From Vulcanimicrobiota bacterium (lineage in GTDB: Bacteria > Vulcanimicrobiota > Xenobia > Xenobiales > JADMJV01): 64,000 nt of DNA. Positions 29,358 to 37,025 of the stretch are shown piece after piece (the stretch's first letter is position 1; each line of letters begins with the position of its first letter). The stretch is from the NCBI GenBank assembly GCA_017307785.1, contig JAFKGI010000008.1:62001-126000 (forward strand), written 5' to 3'. The notes under the pieces are model-generated. The model ran no database searches. It was given only the letters and a program-made list of their open reading frames with translations, and was not told the origin of the DNA. The position numbers and the translations under genes were made by a program.

Positions 29358-29636
29358 CTGGCTCAAACCCCAGTCTCGCACCGCCTCCAGAACCGGCCCC
29401 AGCGTCCGCCCCTTCTCCGTCAGAGCGTAGCTAGTGCCTGTCCGGCTCACCAGCCCGGCCTCGCACAACCGGGCCAGTCGGTTGCTCAGGATATTGGTCG
29501 CGATCCCCTCGGGCGAGGCCAGGAATTCCTTGAACTGGCTGCGGCCGTAGATCAGGTCGCGCACCACCAGCAGGGTCCAGCGGTCTCCTAACAGGTCCAG
29601 GGTGCAGGCGATGGGACAAGGCGATCGGTGACTCAC
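29331..29636 (-). CDS. HxlR-family transcriptional regulator
   Basis: 101 residues from a GTG start at 29636. It has the HxlR winged-helix pattern: an early Cys in RSPCPIACTLDLLGDRWTLL, VVRDLIYGRSQFKEFLASPE, GIATNILSNRLARLCEAGLV and YALTEKGRTLGPVLEAVRDW. HxlR proteins are dimeric regulators, often responding to electrophiles or redox state through a conserved Cys. It is divergent from the QueG-like/SCP2 gene, and two identical CTTGCAAAATGCAAG palindromes lie between them, probably its operators. The frame is open upstream to 29738 but that would cover the promoter and operators, so the GTG start is preferred. Confidence 0.9.
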   Translation of the reverse strand: MSHRSPCPIACTLDLLGDRWTLLVVRDLIYGRSQFKEFLASPEGIATNILSNRLARLCEAGLVSRTGTSYALTEKGRTLGPVLEAVRDWGLSQLPGTGVFM

Positions 29637-29658
29637 CCCTTGACAATACTCCAGGCAA

Positions 29659-29698
29659 CTTGCAAAATGCAAGCGCAAGAAAACTTGCAAAATGCAAG
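29659..29698. promoter_or_regulatory. two identical 15-bp operators with overlapping promoter
   Basis: CTTGCAAAATGCAAG occurs twice, at 29659-29673 and 29684-29698, centres 25 bp apart. Each is an inverted repeat CTTGC/GCAAG around AAAAT. A plus-strand TTGACA lies at 29640-29645, and a CAAAAT about 17 bp later falls inside the first operator, so binding there could block transcription of the QueG-like gene. The sites also lie upstream of the HxlR gene, suggesting autoregulation. Confidence 0.75.
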
Positions 29699-29715
29699 TA
29701 AATAAGGAGTGGCCC

Positions 29716-31029
29716 ATGGACTTGAAAACCCACCCCACCGTGGTCGCCTACCGACCCCGAAGCCGACAGCCCATTACCCCCCAGGAATTGCGTAAGATCT
29801 GTCTGGAAGCCGGGGCCGACGACGTCGGTTTCGTCTCCCTCGACCGGCCCGAACTCGACCCCGATCGGCAAGAGGTGCTGCGCATTTTCCCGGCCGCGCG
29901 CACCGTCATCAGCCTGGTCTGCCGCATGTCCGTCGAGACCGTGCGTAGCCCGGCCCGCAACATGGCCAATCAGGAATTCCACACCACCGGTCACGAGGTC
30001 AACGAAGTGGCCCGACGCATCGTCCACAAACTCAGCGCGGCCGGCCATCGCGCCCTCAACCCGCCCATGGCTTTTCCTATGGAAATGGACAAATTCCCCG
30101 GTAAGACCTGGGCCCTTTCCCTCAAGACGCTGGCCCAGGCGGCGGGAATGGGGCGCATCGGCATCCACCGCAACCTCATCCATCCGCGCTTCGGCAACTT
30201 CGTGCTCTTAGGCGCCGTCTTGCTCGATCAGGACCTCGAAGAAGAGCACCAACCGCTCGACTACAATCCCTGCCTGGAGTGCAAGCTGTGCGTGGCCGCC
30301 TGCCCGGTCGGCGCCATCAGCCCTCAGGGAGACTTTGACTTCAGTGCCTGCTACACCCATAACTACCGAGAGTTCATGGGGGGCTTCACCACCTGGGTGG
30401 AGACCATTGCCGACAGCAAAAACGCCCTCGACTACCGCGAGCGCGTCAGCGACTCCGAGAACGCCTCTATGTGGCAGTCCCTCACTTACGGAGCCAACTA
30501 CAAAGCCGCCTACTGCCTGGCCGTCTGCCCCGCCGGTGAAGAAGTGATCGGCCCCTTTCTGGAAGACCGCCCCGGCTTTCTGCGCGAAATCGTCAAGCCG
30601 CTCCAGCAAAAAGAAGAGACCATCTACGTTTTGCCCGGTAGCGACGCCGAAACCTACGTCAAGAAGCGCTTCCCTCACAAACGCTCCAAGACGGTGGCCT
30701 CCGGACTTCGGCCCACTTCGGTGGCCGGATTTCTGCAGAGCATGCGCCTGGTCTTCCAGCCCGGCAAAGCCGGCCAGCTCAACGCCCGCTATCACTTTCT
30801 CTTTCACGGCGATGAGACACATCAGGCCACCATCGTCATCGCCGAGGGTTGCCTGAGCGTGGAAGAAGGCCTGCACGGAGAGTGCAACCTGCGCGTCCAG
30901 GCCGATTCCCGAGCCTGGATCAAGTTCTTACGCAAGGAATGGGGGTTAGCAAGACTCTTGCTGACCGGGAAATTACGCCTCAAGGGCAATCCCCGCTGGC
31001 TATCCGCTTTTGGGAGGTGCTTCGTCTGA
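29716..31029 (+). CDS. QueG-like 4Fe-4S oxidoreductase fused to an SCP2-like domain
   Basis: 437 residues from ATG 29716 (AGGAG upstream). Residues ~1-200 resemble the epoxyqueuosine reductase/reductive dehalogenase-like cobamide-binding region (LRKICLEAGADDVGFVSLDR; AARTVISLVCRM; SLKTLAQAAGMGRIG). Then comes a ferredoxin-type cluster CLECKLCVAACPVGA (~195-210), and a second Cys set AYCLAVCPAGEE (~270). The last ~110 residues, from SVAGFLQSMRLVFQPGKAGQ, look like an SCP2 sterol/lipid-carrier domain (FHGDETHQATIVIAEG; AWIKFLRKEW). It is not a standard QueG (length, SCP2 tail) and the tRNA role is doubtful. Under the divergent HxlR regulator, it may reduce a hydrophobic or halogenated compound; inference only. 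Confidence 0.8.
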   Translation: MDLKTHPTVVAYRPRSRQPITPQELRKICLEAGADDVGFVSLDRPELDPDRQEVLRIFPAARTVISLVCRMSVETVRSPARNMANQEFHTTGHEVNEVARRIVHKLSAAGHRALNPPMAFPMEMDKFPGKTWALSLKTLAQAAGMGRIGIHRNLIHPRFGNFVLLGAVLLDQDLEEEHQPLDYNPCLECKLCVAACPVGAISPQGDFDFSACYTHNYREFMGGFTTWVETIADSKNALDYRERVSDSENASMWQSLTYGANYKAAYCLAVCPAGEEVIGPFLEDRPGFLREIVKPLQQKEETIYVLPGSDAETYVKKRFPHKRSKTVASGLRPTSVAGFLQSMRLVFQPGKAGQLNARYHFLFHGDETHQATIVIAEGCLSVEEGLHGECNLRVQADSRAWIKFLRKEWGLARLLLTGKLRLKGNPRWLSAFGRCFV

Positions 31030-31116
31030 CCGAAAGGTCGCCCGGACGAGTGGGAGCCCGGACCGTTGCTAGAAAAGGTGTGGTCTGACGCTCTAAGGGC
31101 AATCCAACTCTCCGGT

Positions 31117-31452
31117 GCCGGCGCACTCACCGGTCTCGGCATTGCGCCCACCGGTTCCGGCGCACCCACGGGTTCCGGCATTGCGCCCACCGGTACCGGC
31201 GCACCTACCGGTCTCGGCATCGCGCCCACCGGTTCCGGCGCACCGACGGGTCTCGGCATTGCACCCACCGGTGTCGGCGCGCCTACCGGTCTCGTAATTG
31301 CACCCACCGGTGCCGGCGCACTCACCGGTCTCGGCGCGCCCACCGGTATCGGCGCACCTACCCGTCTCGGCATCGCGCCCACCGGTTCTGGCGCACCCAC
31401 GGGTCTCGGCATTGCGCCCACCGGTTCCGGCGCACTCACCGGTCCCGGCATG
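31117..31452. repeat. 39-bp (18+21) tandem repeat array between convergent genes
   Basis: About eight to nine units alternate a 21-nt piece (CGGCATTGCGCCCACCGGTTC type) and an 18-nt piece (CGGCGCACCCACGGGTCTC type); several are truncated or merged. The ACCGGT hexamer recurs. Because the period is a multiple of three, all copies stay open in frame: the plus strand would read GLGIAPTGSGAPT repeats and the minus strand VGAPEPVGAMPRP repeats. Neither strand has a convincing start or ribosome site next to the array. It fills the gap between the ends of the QueG-like gene and the convergent nitroreductase gene. I treat it as non-coding, with a low-complexity protein as the alternative. The rest of the gap (31456-31562) shows nothing. 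Confidence 0.75.
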
Positions 31453-31562
31453 AGACCTACCCGATAGCTCTTCCAGCCTGGGACTCTCGCGCTGCCTGGT
31501 TCAGAAATCTGAGGTAGGCTTAGGTGGGGAAGAAACCCCGATGGCGACGAGTCCCGGAAGTC

Positions 31563-32150
31563 CTAGAGAACGCTGGCCACTTCCTCGAAGGCCAACCGCG
31601 GACCGCGCGGGTAGACCTTGGAGTGGTCGGCGTAGCCCAGGTTGATCAGGAAATTGGCCTGGAATCGTCCGTCCGGAAAGAACTCCGCGTTGACCGCGGC
31701 CGGGTCAAAGCCGGACATCGGGCCTGCATCCAGACCCAGAGCGCGGGCGGCCAGCAGCAGATAGGCGCCCTGCAGAGTGCTGTTGCGTACGGCCGTGTCG
31801 CGAGCCATATCGGCGTTGGCCTCAAACATCGGCTTGGCGTCGTAAGCCGGGAACTGGGTGGGCAGGTTCTCGTAGAACCGGGTATCGGTGGCCACGATTA
31901 CGGTCACCGGGGCCAGCCGCGTCTTCTCGCGGTTGCCTTCCGAAAGAGTCGGCTCCAGGCGGTCCTTGGCTTCCGGACTGACCACGAAGACGAATCGGGC
32001 CGGCTGAGAATTCATGGCGGTCGGCGCCCAACGGGCCGTCTCGTAAATCTTTTGCAGCAGTTCGGCCGGCACCGGCTTGTCCAGCCAGTGGCTGTGGGTG
32101 CGGGCTTCTAGAAAAAGTTGTTCCAGCGTGGGAGCTAAAGTTGCAGTCAT
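31563..32150 (-). CDS. nitroreductase-family protein, RutE-like
   Basis: 195 residues from an ATG with GGAGG ten bases upstream; E. coli RutE is about the same length. Family features: LEQLFLEARTHSHWLDKPVP, ETARWAPTAMNSQPARFVFV (FMN phosphate-binding start), VTVIVATDTRFYENLP, and near the end NFLINLGYADHSKVYPRGPR followed by LAFEEV. RutE-type enzymes are FMN-dependent and reduce malonic semialdehyde in pyrimidine catabolism, but no other rut genes are here. It could also serve as a general nitro/quinone reductase. The 100-bp upstream region holds a GGTTG-AC-CAACC inverted repeat that may be an operator. Confidence 0.85.
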   Translation of the reverse strand: MTATLAPTLEQLFLEARTHSHWLDKPVPAELLQKIYETARWAPTAMNSQPARFVFVVSPEAKDRLEPTLSEGNREKTRLAPVTVIVATDTRFYENLPTQFPAYDAKPMFEANADMARDTAVRNSTLQGAYLLLAARALGLDAGPMSGFDPAAVNAEFFPDGRFQANFLINLGYADHSKVYPRGPRLAFEEVASVL

Positions 32151-32221
32151 CTCGGTGTGACCTCCATTCGTGTTGACTCCCTGAGAGTATCCTTTACTCA
32201 GAAAAGGAACAACGACCGTCT

Positions 32222-32233
32222 GGTTGACCAACC
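32222..32233. promoter_or_regulatory. GGTTGACCAACC inverted repeat upstream of the nitroreductase
   Basis: GGTTG-AC-CAACC, 5-bp arms with a 2-nt centre, lies about 72 bp before the nitroreductase ATG. A plausible minus-strand promoter (TTGTTC, then GATACT) lies between it and the gene. Candidate operator; no linked regulator gene is seen, and the short arms leave chance as an option. Confidence 0.35.
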
Positions 32234-32252
32234 GTTTCTTATCTGTTGACAA

Positions 32253-32471
32253 TCAGGTGGGTGGCACCGGGATAGGCCCGGCGAACTGGATCTCGGGATA
32301 GAAGTCGACCAGTTCACTCAGGGGCAGCGTCTCGTCGCGCGAGAACATCAGCACGTGCGGCAGCTCGTCTCCAAAATACTGTAGGATATCGGGGGTCTGT
32401 CCGGGACGCTGGATCCACCAGTAGTGACCGACTTGTTCCGGCGGGGTCGAACTAAACTGCAGAGTGCTCAT
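32253..32471 (-). CDS. small protein, second candidate immunity protein
   Basis: 72 residues, acidic: GHYWWIQRPGQTPDILQYFG, VLMFSRDETLPLSELVDFYP and the C-terminus FAGPIPVPPT. The Tyr-Trp-Trp start and the GPI..P end resemble small proteins often found next to toxins and phage genes, but the family is not assigned. Its ATG overlaps the stop of the zinc-ribbon gene by 4 bp, so it is the third gene of the toxin operon. Its position and coupling make it a candidate immunity or accessory protein; this is inference. Confidence 0.65.
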   Translation of the reverse strand: MSTLQFSSTPPEQVGHYWWIQRPGQTPDILQYFGDELPHVLMFSRDETLPLSELVDFYPEIQFAGPIPVPPT

Positions 32472-32794
32472 GATTCCTCATCTTTCGGGCGGCTGGCCAG
32501 GGCGCGAACCAGCTCCGGTTCTTCCTTGAGATTCACGAACTGATACGGAATCAGTCCAATTTGTTCCAACGGATTCCAGTCCTCCGGCTGCGCATAGCGC
32601 TTGGACCGCCAGGGCATGCCCGCTTCGATCCAGGCCTTGCGCTCCGCCTGGATCTGCTCGAAAACCGCGTCGGTCACGCCAAACTGGGTGTTGCAACAAG
32701 GGCAATACTGGTAAGTCGGCTGCTGGCCCGATTCTCCCCAGGGCGCCTCTTCGGGTTCGTAGCCGCAGACGCGGCAAAAAGTCGCTATCATCAT
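32468..32794 (-). CDS. CPCC-type zinc-ribbon protein, candidate immunity protein
   Basis: 108 residues. Two Cys pairs, CRVCGYEPEEAPWG and YQYCPCCNTQFG, form a zinc-ribbon of the cysteine-rich CPCC type. The following FEQIQAERKAWIEAGMPWRS and NPLEQIGLIPYQFVNL are helical. Short CPCC proteins are widespread and often lie beside polymorphic toxins. Its start overlaps the toxin stop by 4 bp and its stop overlaps the next gene, so it would be made in step with the toxin. I infer an immunity role from position; the fold itself does not prove it. Confidence 0.7.
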   Translation of the reverse strand: MMIATFCRVCGYEPEEAPWGESGQQPTYQYCPCCNTQFGVTDAVFEQIQAERKAWIEAGMPWRSKRYAQPEDWNPLEQIGLIPYQFVNLKEEPELVRALASRPKDEES

Positions 32795-34836
32795 CGGCTA
32801 TCCAGGAACACGGCCATGTCGTTGCCTTCACCCCAATAGTGTCCCCGCGGGAAAGCTTCGGAAACCGGGTTCAGCTGGTGGATGGTCACCGGCACCATTC
32901 CGTCTCCCACCTGCTGGTAGACGCCCAGCGTGCGCGACTCCGGATTGTAGAAAATGGTGGCGGGCTGCTCGCCGGCGCCTTTCAGCATAAGCGTTCCTTC
33001 GGGCGGATTGGTGGCGAATTCGCGCGCCTTTTGCAGATACATCTGGGTGGCTTCGGCTTCGCTGGCGCTGGCCGGAATCCCGAACTCGGCCCGGTGGTTG
33101 GCCACGTGCTCGGCCAATGCCGCCTGTTCCTGTTGGGGACCCATCTTCTTGTCCCACCAGCTCTGGTTTTTGCTCAGCGGCAAGCCTTCGGTCGGAGCCA
33201 TCTCTACTTCGCCGATGCGGCGAATCACGTTCTCCTTCGACTCCAGCTGATTTCTGAGCTTGCCGATCTCGTCCAGGTCGCCGCGGGCCGCTTCGTTGGC
33301 CTTGGACAGGCGGTTGCGGGCGCTTTTCATGGCCTTGTTGAGCGCGCCTTTTTCCGGCCCGGCCGGAGCCGCTTCGAAGGCAGCTTTGGCTTGCTGATAG
33401 GCTGCATCCGCTTCCTGGACTTTCTGGGCCGCTTCGGGGCTGGGCTTCTGCAACTCGGCGATGCGTGCGCGCAAATCGGCGGTATCGCCGGTGAATTTCT
33501 CCTGGAGGCGGTCCAGTTCGGCCTGCGTCTTCGGCGGGATCTTAGGGGGCGTATCCTTGGGGCCGCCACCTCCATTGGTATCCTTGACCGGCTCGGGCTC
33601 CACCGGGCCCTTGACCTTGCCGGTATCCTCGACTTTCTGTCCGGCCCGAGCCAGGTCTTCGGATCCTTCCACTCCTTTGGTGACCTTGGCGGCTTCACTG
33701 AGTTCTTCGACGCCTTTGCCCAGGCGGGCTAAATCTTGCGTTCCTTCAGCAACCTGGGCCACTTTGCCGCCTTTGGCCAACAGCGCTTCGGGGGCCACCA
33801 CCAGGCTGGCGATTTCGCCGGCCACGCGCGTCACGTCGCGAGTGACGGCGTAGGATCCGTTCTCCTTGTATTCGGTGAGGCGCCCGTCCACGGCTTTGTC
33901 GATGCCCTGCGTCAATCCGTTGGCGTTGGCATCGGCCACCGCTTTGGCGTTGGTCTGCATCTGACCGCCGGCGTCTTGCAGAGTCTGGCTGCCGGTCTTG
34001 TCGCCCACCCACTGCACCAGACTGCCCTCGGCCTCGCCAACCTTGGCGGTGTAGTGCACGGCCGCCTGGCCCACGTTGTCGAGAACTTTCTTGGTATCGG
34101 CGCCGGCCAGATTGGCTTCGGCCTCACCCACGCCGCGATACCATTGACCGGCATCCTTGATGGTCTGGCTGTCGGTTTTCTCGCCGATCCACTCCACCGC
34201 CGAACCCACCACCTGGCGGCCCTTTCCGTCGATGTAAGCCGCGCCTTCGGCGACCTTTTGAATGGTGTGGCCGGTGTCTTTCAGGGTCTTGGTGTCGCCC
34301 TGCGTCACTCGGCCGGCCCAACTGGCCATGCTGCCCACGCCTTCGGTCAGGCTGCCGGCGAAACCCAGCACGCCCGCCACCATACCTGCCTGTGGTTTCA
34401 ACGCTTCTGGGAGATCTTTGGAATGCTGGTCGAGAAACTCGACGCCCTGATTCAGCCCGTGGCCTACCAGTTTCACGCCTTCGCCCGCCAGTTCGGTGGC
34501 TTTGCCGGCATAAAACATCGGATTGGCATACTTCAGATTGCCGTAAATGTTGCTGTCATCTCGCAGGGCATCGCCGACCTGGCTGAGGCCGGCCTTGCCG
34601 CGGTCATAAAGATCGTGGGCCGTCTGCTTGGCGCCGTCCACCGCGCTGCCCACCGCCGTGGAGACGGAACTCTCGACCCTGGTCAGGGTCGCCTTCCCCT
34701 GATCATAGAGCGCGTGAGCCGAGGATTTGGCCGAGTCGAGAACCGCTCCGGCATTGCGAGTGACCGTCTGGGTTGCCGAACCCACGGCGTTGGAAGCGCT
34801 TTGATACGTGCTGTGCAGCCAATCACCAATCGCCAT
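32791..34836 (-). CDS. polymorphic-toxin-like protein with C-terminal nuclease-type domain
   Basis: 681 residues. The N-terminal ~400 are helical and internally repetitive: SAHALYDQGKATLTRVESSV is echoed by TAHDLYDRGKAGLSQVGDAL, and AVEWIGEKTDSQTIKDAGQW by LVQWVGDKTGSQTLQDAGGQ. A Pro/Gly linker (PVEPEPVKDTNGGGGPKDTP, ~410-430) and a coiled coil (~450-540) follow. The C-terminal ~120 residues are a distinct domain: ALAEHVANHRAEFGIPASAS, TQMYLQKAREFATNP, GTLMLKGAGEQPATIFYNPE, SRTLGVYQQVGDGMVPVTIH. This H-x-H/EFG and beta-strand pattern is like the RNase-type C-terminal toxins of the BECR group in contact-dependent systems. Modular build, variable-looking tail and two tightly overlapping small downstream genes fit a toxin-immunity operon. 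No signal peptide; the export route is unknown. Confidence 0.7.
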   Translation of the reverse strand: MAIGDWLHSTYQSASNAVGSATQTVTRNAGAVLDSAKSSAHALYDQGKATLTRVESSVSTAVGSAVDGAKQTAHDLYDRGKAGLSQVGDALRDDSNIYGNLKYANPMFYAGKATELAGEGVKLVGHGLNQGVEFLDQHSKDLPEALKPQAGMVAGVLGFAGSLTEGVGSMASWAGRVTQGDTKTLKDTGHTIQKVAEGAAYIDGKGRQVVGSAVEWIGEKTDSQTIKDAGQWYRGVGEAEANLAGADTKKVLDNVGQAAVHYTAKVGEAEGSLVQWVGDKTGSQTLQDAGGQMQTNAKAVADANANGLTQGIDKAVDGRLTEYKENGSYAVTRDVTRVAGEIASLVVAPEALLAKGGKVAQVAEGTQDLARLGKGVEELSEAAKVTKGVEGSEDLARAGQKVEDTGKVKGPVEPEPVKDTNGGGGPKDTPPKIPPKTQAELDRLQEKFTGDTADLRARIAELQKPSPEAAQKVQEADAAYQQAKAAFEAAPAGPEKGALNKAMKSARNRLSKANEAARGDLDEIGKLRNQLESKENVIRRIGEVEMAPTEGLPLSKNQSWWDKKMGPQQEQAALAEHVANHRAEFGIPASASEAEATQMYLQKAREFATNPPEGTLMLKGAGEQPATIFYNPESRTLGVYQQVGDGMVPVTIHQLNPVSEAFPRGHYWGEGNDMAVFLDSR

Positions 34837-34838
34837 CG

Positions 34839-35213
34839 CTACGGAGCCTCCACTCGATCTAGCATTTCCACCCCCTGGCGTAATTGATCGTCGGCCACTC
34901 CGCCGTCATCCAGCAGGCTGGCCCAGTCCAGAGACGACATTTGCGGGTGGTTTTCCAGAGCTTCTTCCACCAGAGAACGCAATTCTTCCAATCCGGTCTG
35001 AATTTGATCCAAAGCTTCCGCGAATTCAGGAAGTTCCGGGTGGTCGGGATAAGCCTGAAATCGCTCTTCCTGTTGCACCAAATAACCGCGCAATTCTTCC
35101 AGGAAATTCTCCAGGTCCACGCCCTGCAGACGCCCGCCGGCCGCCGCCGTGGCCACGTCCCTCAGTTGCAGGTAGGCCGCGGAGCAGCCACGGCTGGAGT
35201 CCAAATCTACCAT
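34839..35213 (-). CDS. small acidic protein, first gene of the toxin operon
   Basis: 124 residues, strongly acidic and helical: GVDLENFLEELRGYLVQQEE, ELPEFAEALDQIQTGLEELR, SLVEEALENHPQMSSLDWAS. No family is recognised. It ends two bases before the toxin ATG, so the two are likely co-translated. Size, acidity and position are those of a secretion chaperone, adaptor or loader for the toxin, as seen in several export systems; this is inference from position. No good ribosome site precedes the ATG. The gap to the upstream AEC gene has a CTCGCC/GGCGAG inverted repeat. Confidence 0.6.
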   Translation of the reverse strand: MVDLDSSRGCSAAYLQLRDVATAAAGGRLQGVDLENFLEELRGYLVQQEERFQAYPDHPELPEFAEALDQIQTGLEELRSLVEEALENHPQMSSLDWASLLDDGGVADDQLRQGVEMLDRVEAP

Positions 35214-35279
35214 ATAGGAAATTTACGAGTCTCGCCGGCTGCCTCCTGGGCGAGTTTTCTTACAATTTATCGAATTTTG

Positions 35280-36143
35280 TTAAAAAATGCGTTCCAAAAT
35301 CCACCACCAACCTGCGGTCGTCAGCAACGAAAGGGGAATTCCAATGCCGATAAGCAGATTGGATAGCTGCAAATTCAGACCATAGCGAGCGGCCAAGACG
35401 CTGGTGGTGGCCATACTGGCCATGGCCGCCTCCAACACGCTGACCTTGGCCGGTAATCCGTGTTCTCCGGTGACCAGCGCCAATGCGGCTACCAGTGCCG
35501 GCGCCAGCAATAGCTTGAACCCAAGCCCCTGAGCCAGAGCCTTGCGCTCTCGACCCAGGCCGATTTCCAGTTGCAGGCCAATCGAGAACAGGGCCAGCGG
35601 AATCATGGTCGCGCCCAGCCGTACCCACAACTCGTCCAGGGCCGACACGGGAAGCAGCAGCGCCACAACCGAGGCCAGCAAGGGGGGAAAGCTGAGCACC
35701 TGACGCAATTGCCGGCGCCAGTCGCCCCCGGCCGCCGCCGTCATCACGCCCACACTGGAAAGCAGAAGGAACGAAATCTGGTCGGAGAGCACCGCCAACC
35801 GCAGCCCCGCGTCGCCATAGTAGGCGGACACCAGCGGAAAGCCCACAAACGAAGTGTTGCACAGCCCGGCTCCCAGCACCAGCGCCGCCCGCGTGCCGGC
35901 CTCATAATTCAACCGCCCCAACAACAGCCAGGCCATCCCCCAGACGACCAGGGGCATGGCCAACGGCAACCACAGTTCCCTGCTCCACACAATCTGCGGC
36001 ACGAAGTGCAGGGCCGTGGCCGGAATGGCCACGTAAATCAGCCAGGCGTTGATGCCTACATGAGCATCGGCGGGCACCATCCGGCGCCGCCGCATCCACC
36101 ACCCCACCGCAATACAAACCCCGATCAGAACGAAATTCAGCAT
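35280..36143 (-). CDS. AEC (auxin efflux carrier) family transporter
   Basis: 287 residues, almost wholly hydrophobic, with about nine or ten helices in two halves: the first begins MLNFVLIGVCIAVGWWMRRR, the second near FPPLLASVVALLLPV. AEC features are INAWLIYVAIPATALHF, CNTSFVGFPLVSAYYG, and IPLALFSIGLQLEI. AEC members are secondary carriers for small organic anions such as malate, and the substrate here is unknown. No regulator is adjacent. Its downstream end is 66 bp from the toxin operon's first gene on the same strand, so some readthrough into it is possible. Confidence 0.88.
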   Translation of the reverse strand: MLNFVLIGVCIAVGWWMRRRRMVPADAHVGINAWLIYVAIPATALHFVPQIVWSRELWLPLAMPLVVWGMAWLLLGRLNYEAGTRAALVLGAGLCNTSFVGFPLVSAYYGDAGLRLAVLSDQISFLLLSSVGVMTAAAGGDWRRQLRQVLSFPPLLASVVALLLPVSALDELWVRLGATMIPLALFSIGLQLEIGLGRERKALAQGLGFKLLLAPALVAALALVTGEHGLPAKVSVLEAAMASMATTSVLAARYGLNLQLSNLLIGIGIPLSLLTTAGWWWILERIF

Positions 36144-36248
36144 AAACCGGGGCAGTTTAACCGATCCGCTCAGGCCGGAACCAGCATCCTTAGGCGGAGT
36201 TCCGCACCCCTCGTTCAGAGGTCCAGGTGGGTTATTTCACCCGGTAGT

Positions 36249-36425
36249 TTAACAATGGCCACCGGGGGCCAGTGGGTCATACTTGACCTGCGGAACCGTC
36301 ATGACAATCGGAGTATGAGTAGGCGAGGGGATCGTCCTTGCGGGAGTTGGCGTGGGATGCGGAAGGGGCGATTCCGCCCGTTCGCATCCGGCCAGCAGCA
36401 GCAAAAATGCCAGCGCAATTCTCAC
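36249..36425 (-). CDS. small Pro/Thr-rich lipoprotein
   Basis: 58 residues from a GTG start: MRIALAFLLLLAGCERAESP with lipobox LLAGC, then PHPTPTPARTIPSPTHTP and a short tail ending PLAPGGHC. No domain. The frame is open upstream but only the part from the GTG looks like a secretory signal. Small lipoproteins with Pro-Thr stretches are common surface or periplasmic components; function unknown. Divergent from the 166-residue gene, with a shared ~97-bp upstream region. Confidence 0.55.
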   Translation of the reverse strand: MRIALAFLLLLAGCERAESPLPHPTPTPARTIPSPTHTPIVMTVPQVKYDPLAPGGHC

Positions 36426-36521
36426 ATCGGAAAAATTGGATTCAAGGCGAACAATTCCTGGCCGGAGCAGCCCGAGGGTCGGTTTCAGCCCTCTTTCAGT
36501 ACCTTCTGGTAGCCTCAATCC

Positions 36522-37022
36522 ATGGTTAGCGTAGAGCCGAAAATCCCTCAGACCTACATCAAGCAGTATCAGACCTTGCTGGAGAAAGCTCGCAAGTTCA
36601 ACGATACCGAGATCGACCACAACCAGGACCCTGAGGAAGTCTTTGTCCGTCAGAGCGCCCAGGTTCTCTTCAGCGAGGCGACCATTACTCTGAAGGCGAA
36701 TCTAAAGGACGAGTCGGTCAAGGCCAGCTACGAGGTCGAGAATCCCTCCAATTTGCCCAATTCGAGCATAGCCTTCCGCCGTCAGGGCGATTTACTCTGG
36801 GTCGAAGAGTGCGCCCTTCCAGAGCAGTATAGCGAAGGCAAGCAGCACACTTTCAGCCTCAATCTGCAAACTCAGGAAATCGCCAACGAATCGAGCGCCG
36901 TCCTGCCGCGCACACAACCGGCCGCCGATCCCAGCAAAGACTTCGAATCCGAACTCTCGTCCCTCGGCCACATGCTGCAGCCAAACGGCTGGCTGGTGGG
37001 CAGCGCCTGGCAGAAAAGCTAG
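36522..37022 (+). CDS. unknown soluble protein
   Basis: 166 residues, no recognised family. After a helical start (PQTYIKQYQTLLEKARKFND) it is beta-rich: QVLFSEATITLKANLKDESV, ASYEVENPSNLPNSSIAFRR, GKQHTFSLNLQTQEI, then a helical, polar C-terminus ending SAWQKS. No signal peptide or membrane segment. The ATG lacks a clear Shine-Dalgarno. The gene ends three bases from the convergent zinc-ribbon gene. Confidence 0.6.
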   Translation: MVSVEPKIPQTYIKQYQTLLEKARKFNDTEIDHNQDPEEVFVRQSAQVLFSEATITLKANLKDESVKASYEVENPSNLPNSSIAFRRQGDLLWVEECALPEQYSEGKQHTFSLNLQTQEIANESSAVLPRTQPAADPSKDFESELSSLGHMLQPNGWLVGSAWQKS

Positions 37023-37025
37023 CGG

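Noticed and set aside
31066..31467. 133-residue Gly/Pro/Thr repeat protein on the plus strand
   Set aside because: Arises from a 39-bp repeat that is open in both directions, with no ribosome site at its start; kept only as an alternative in the repeat entry.
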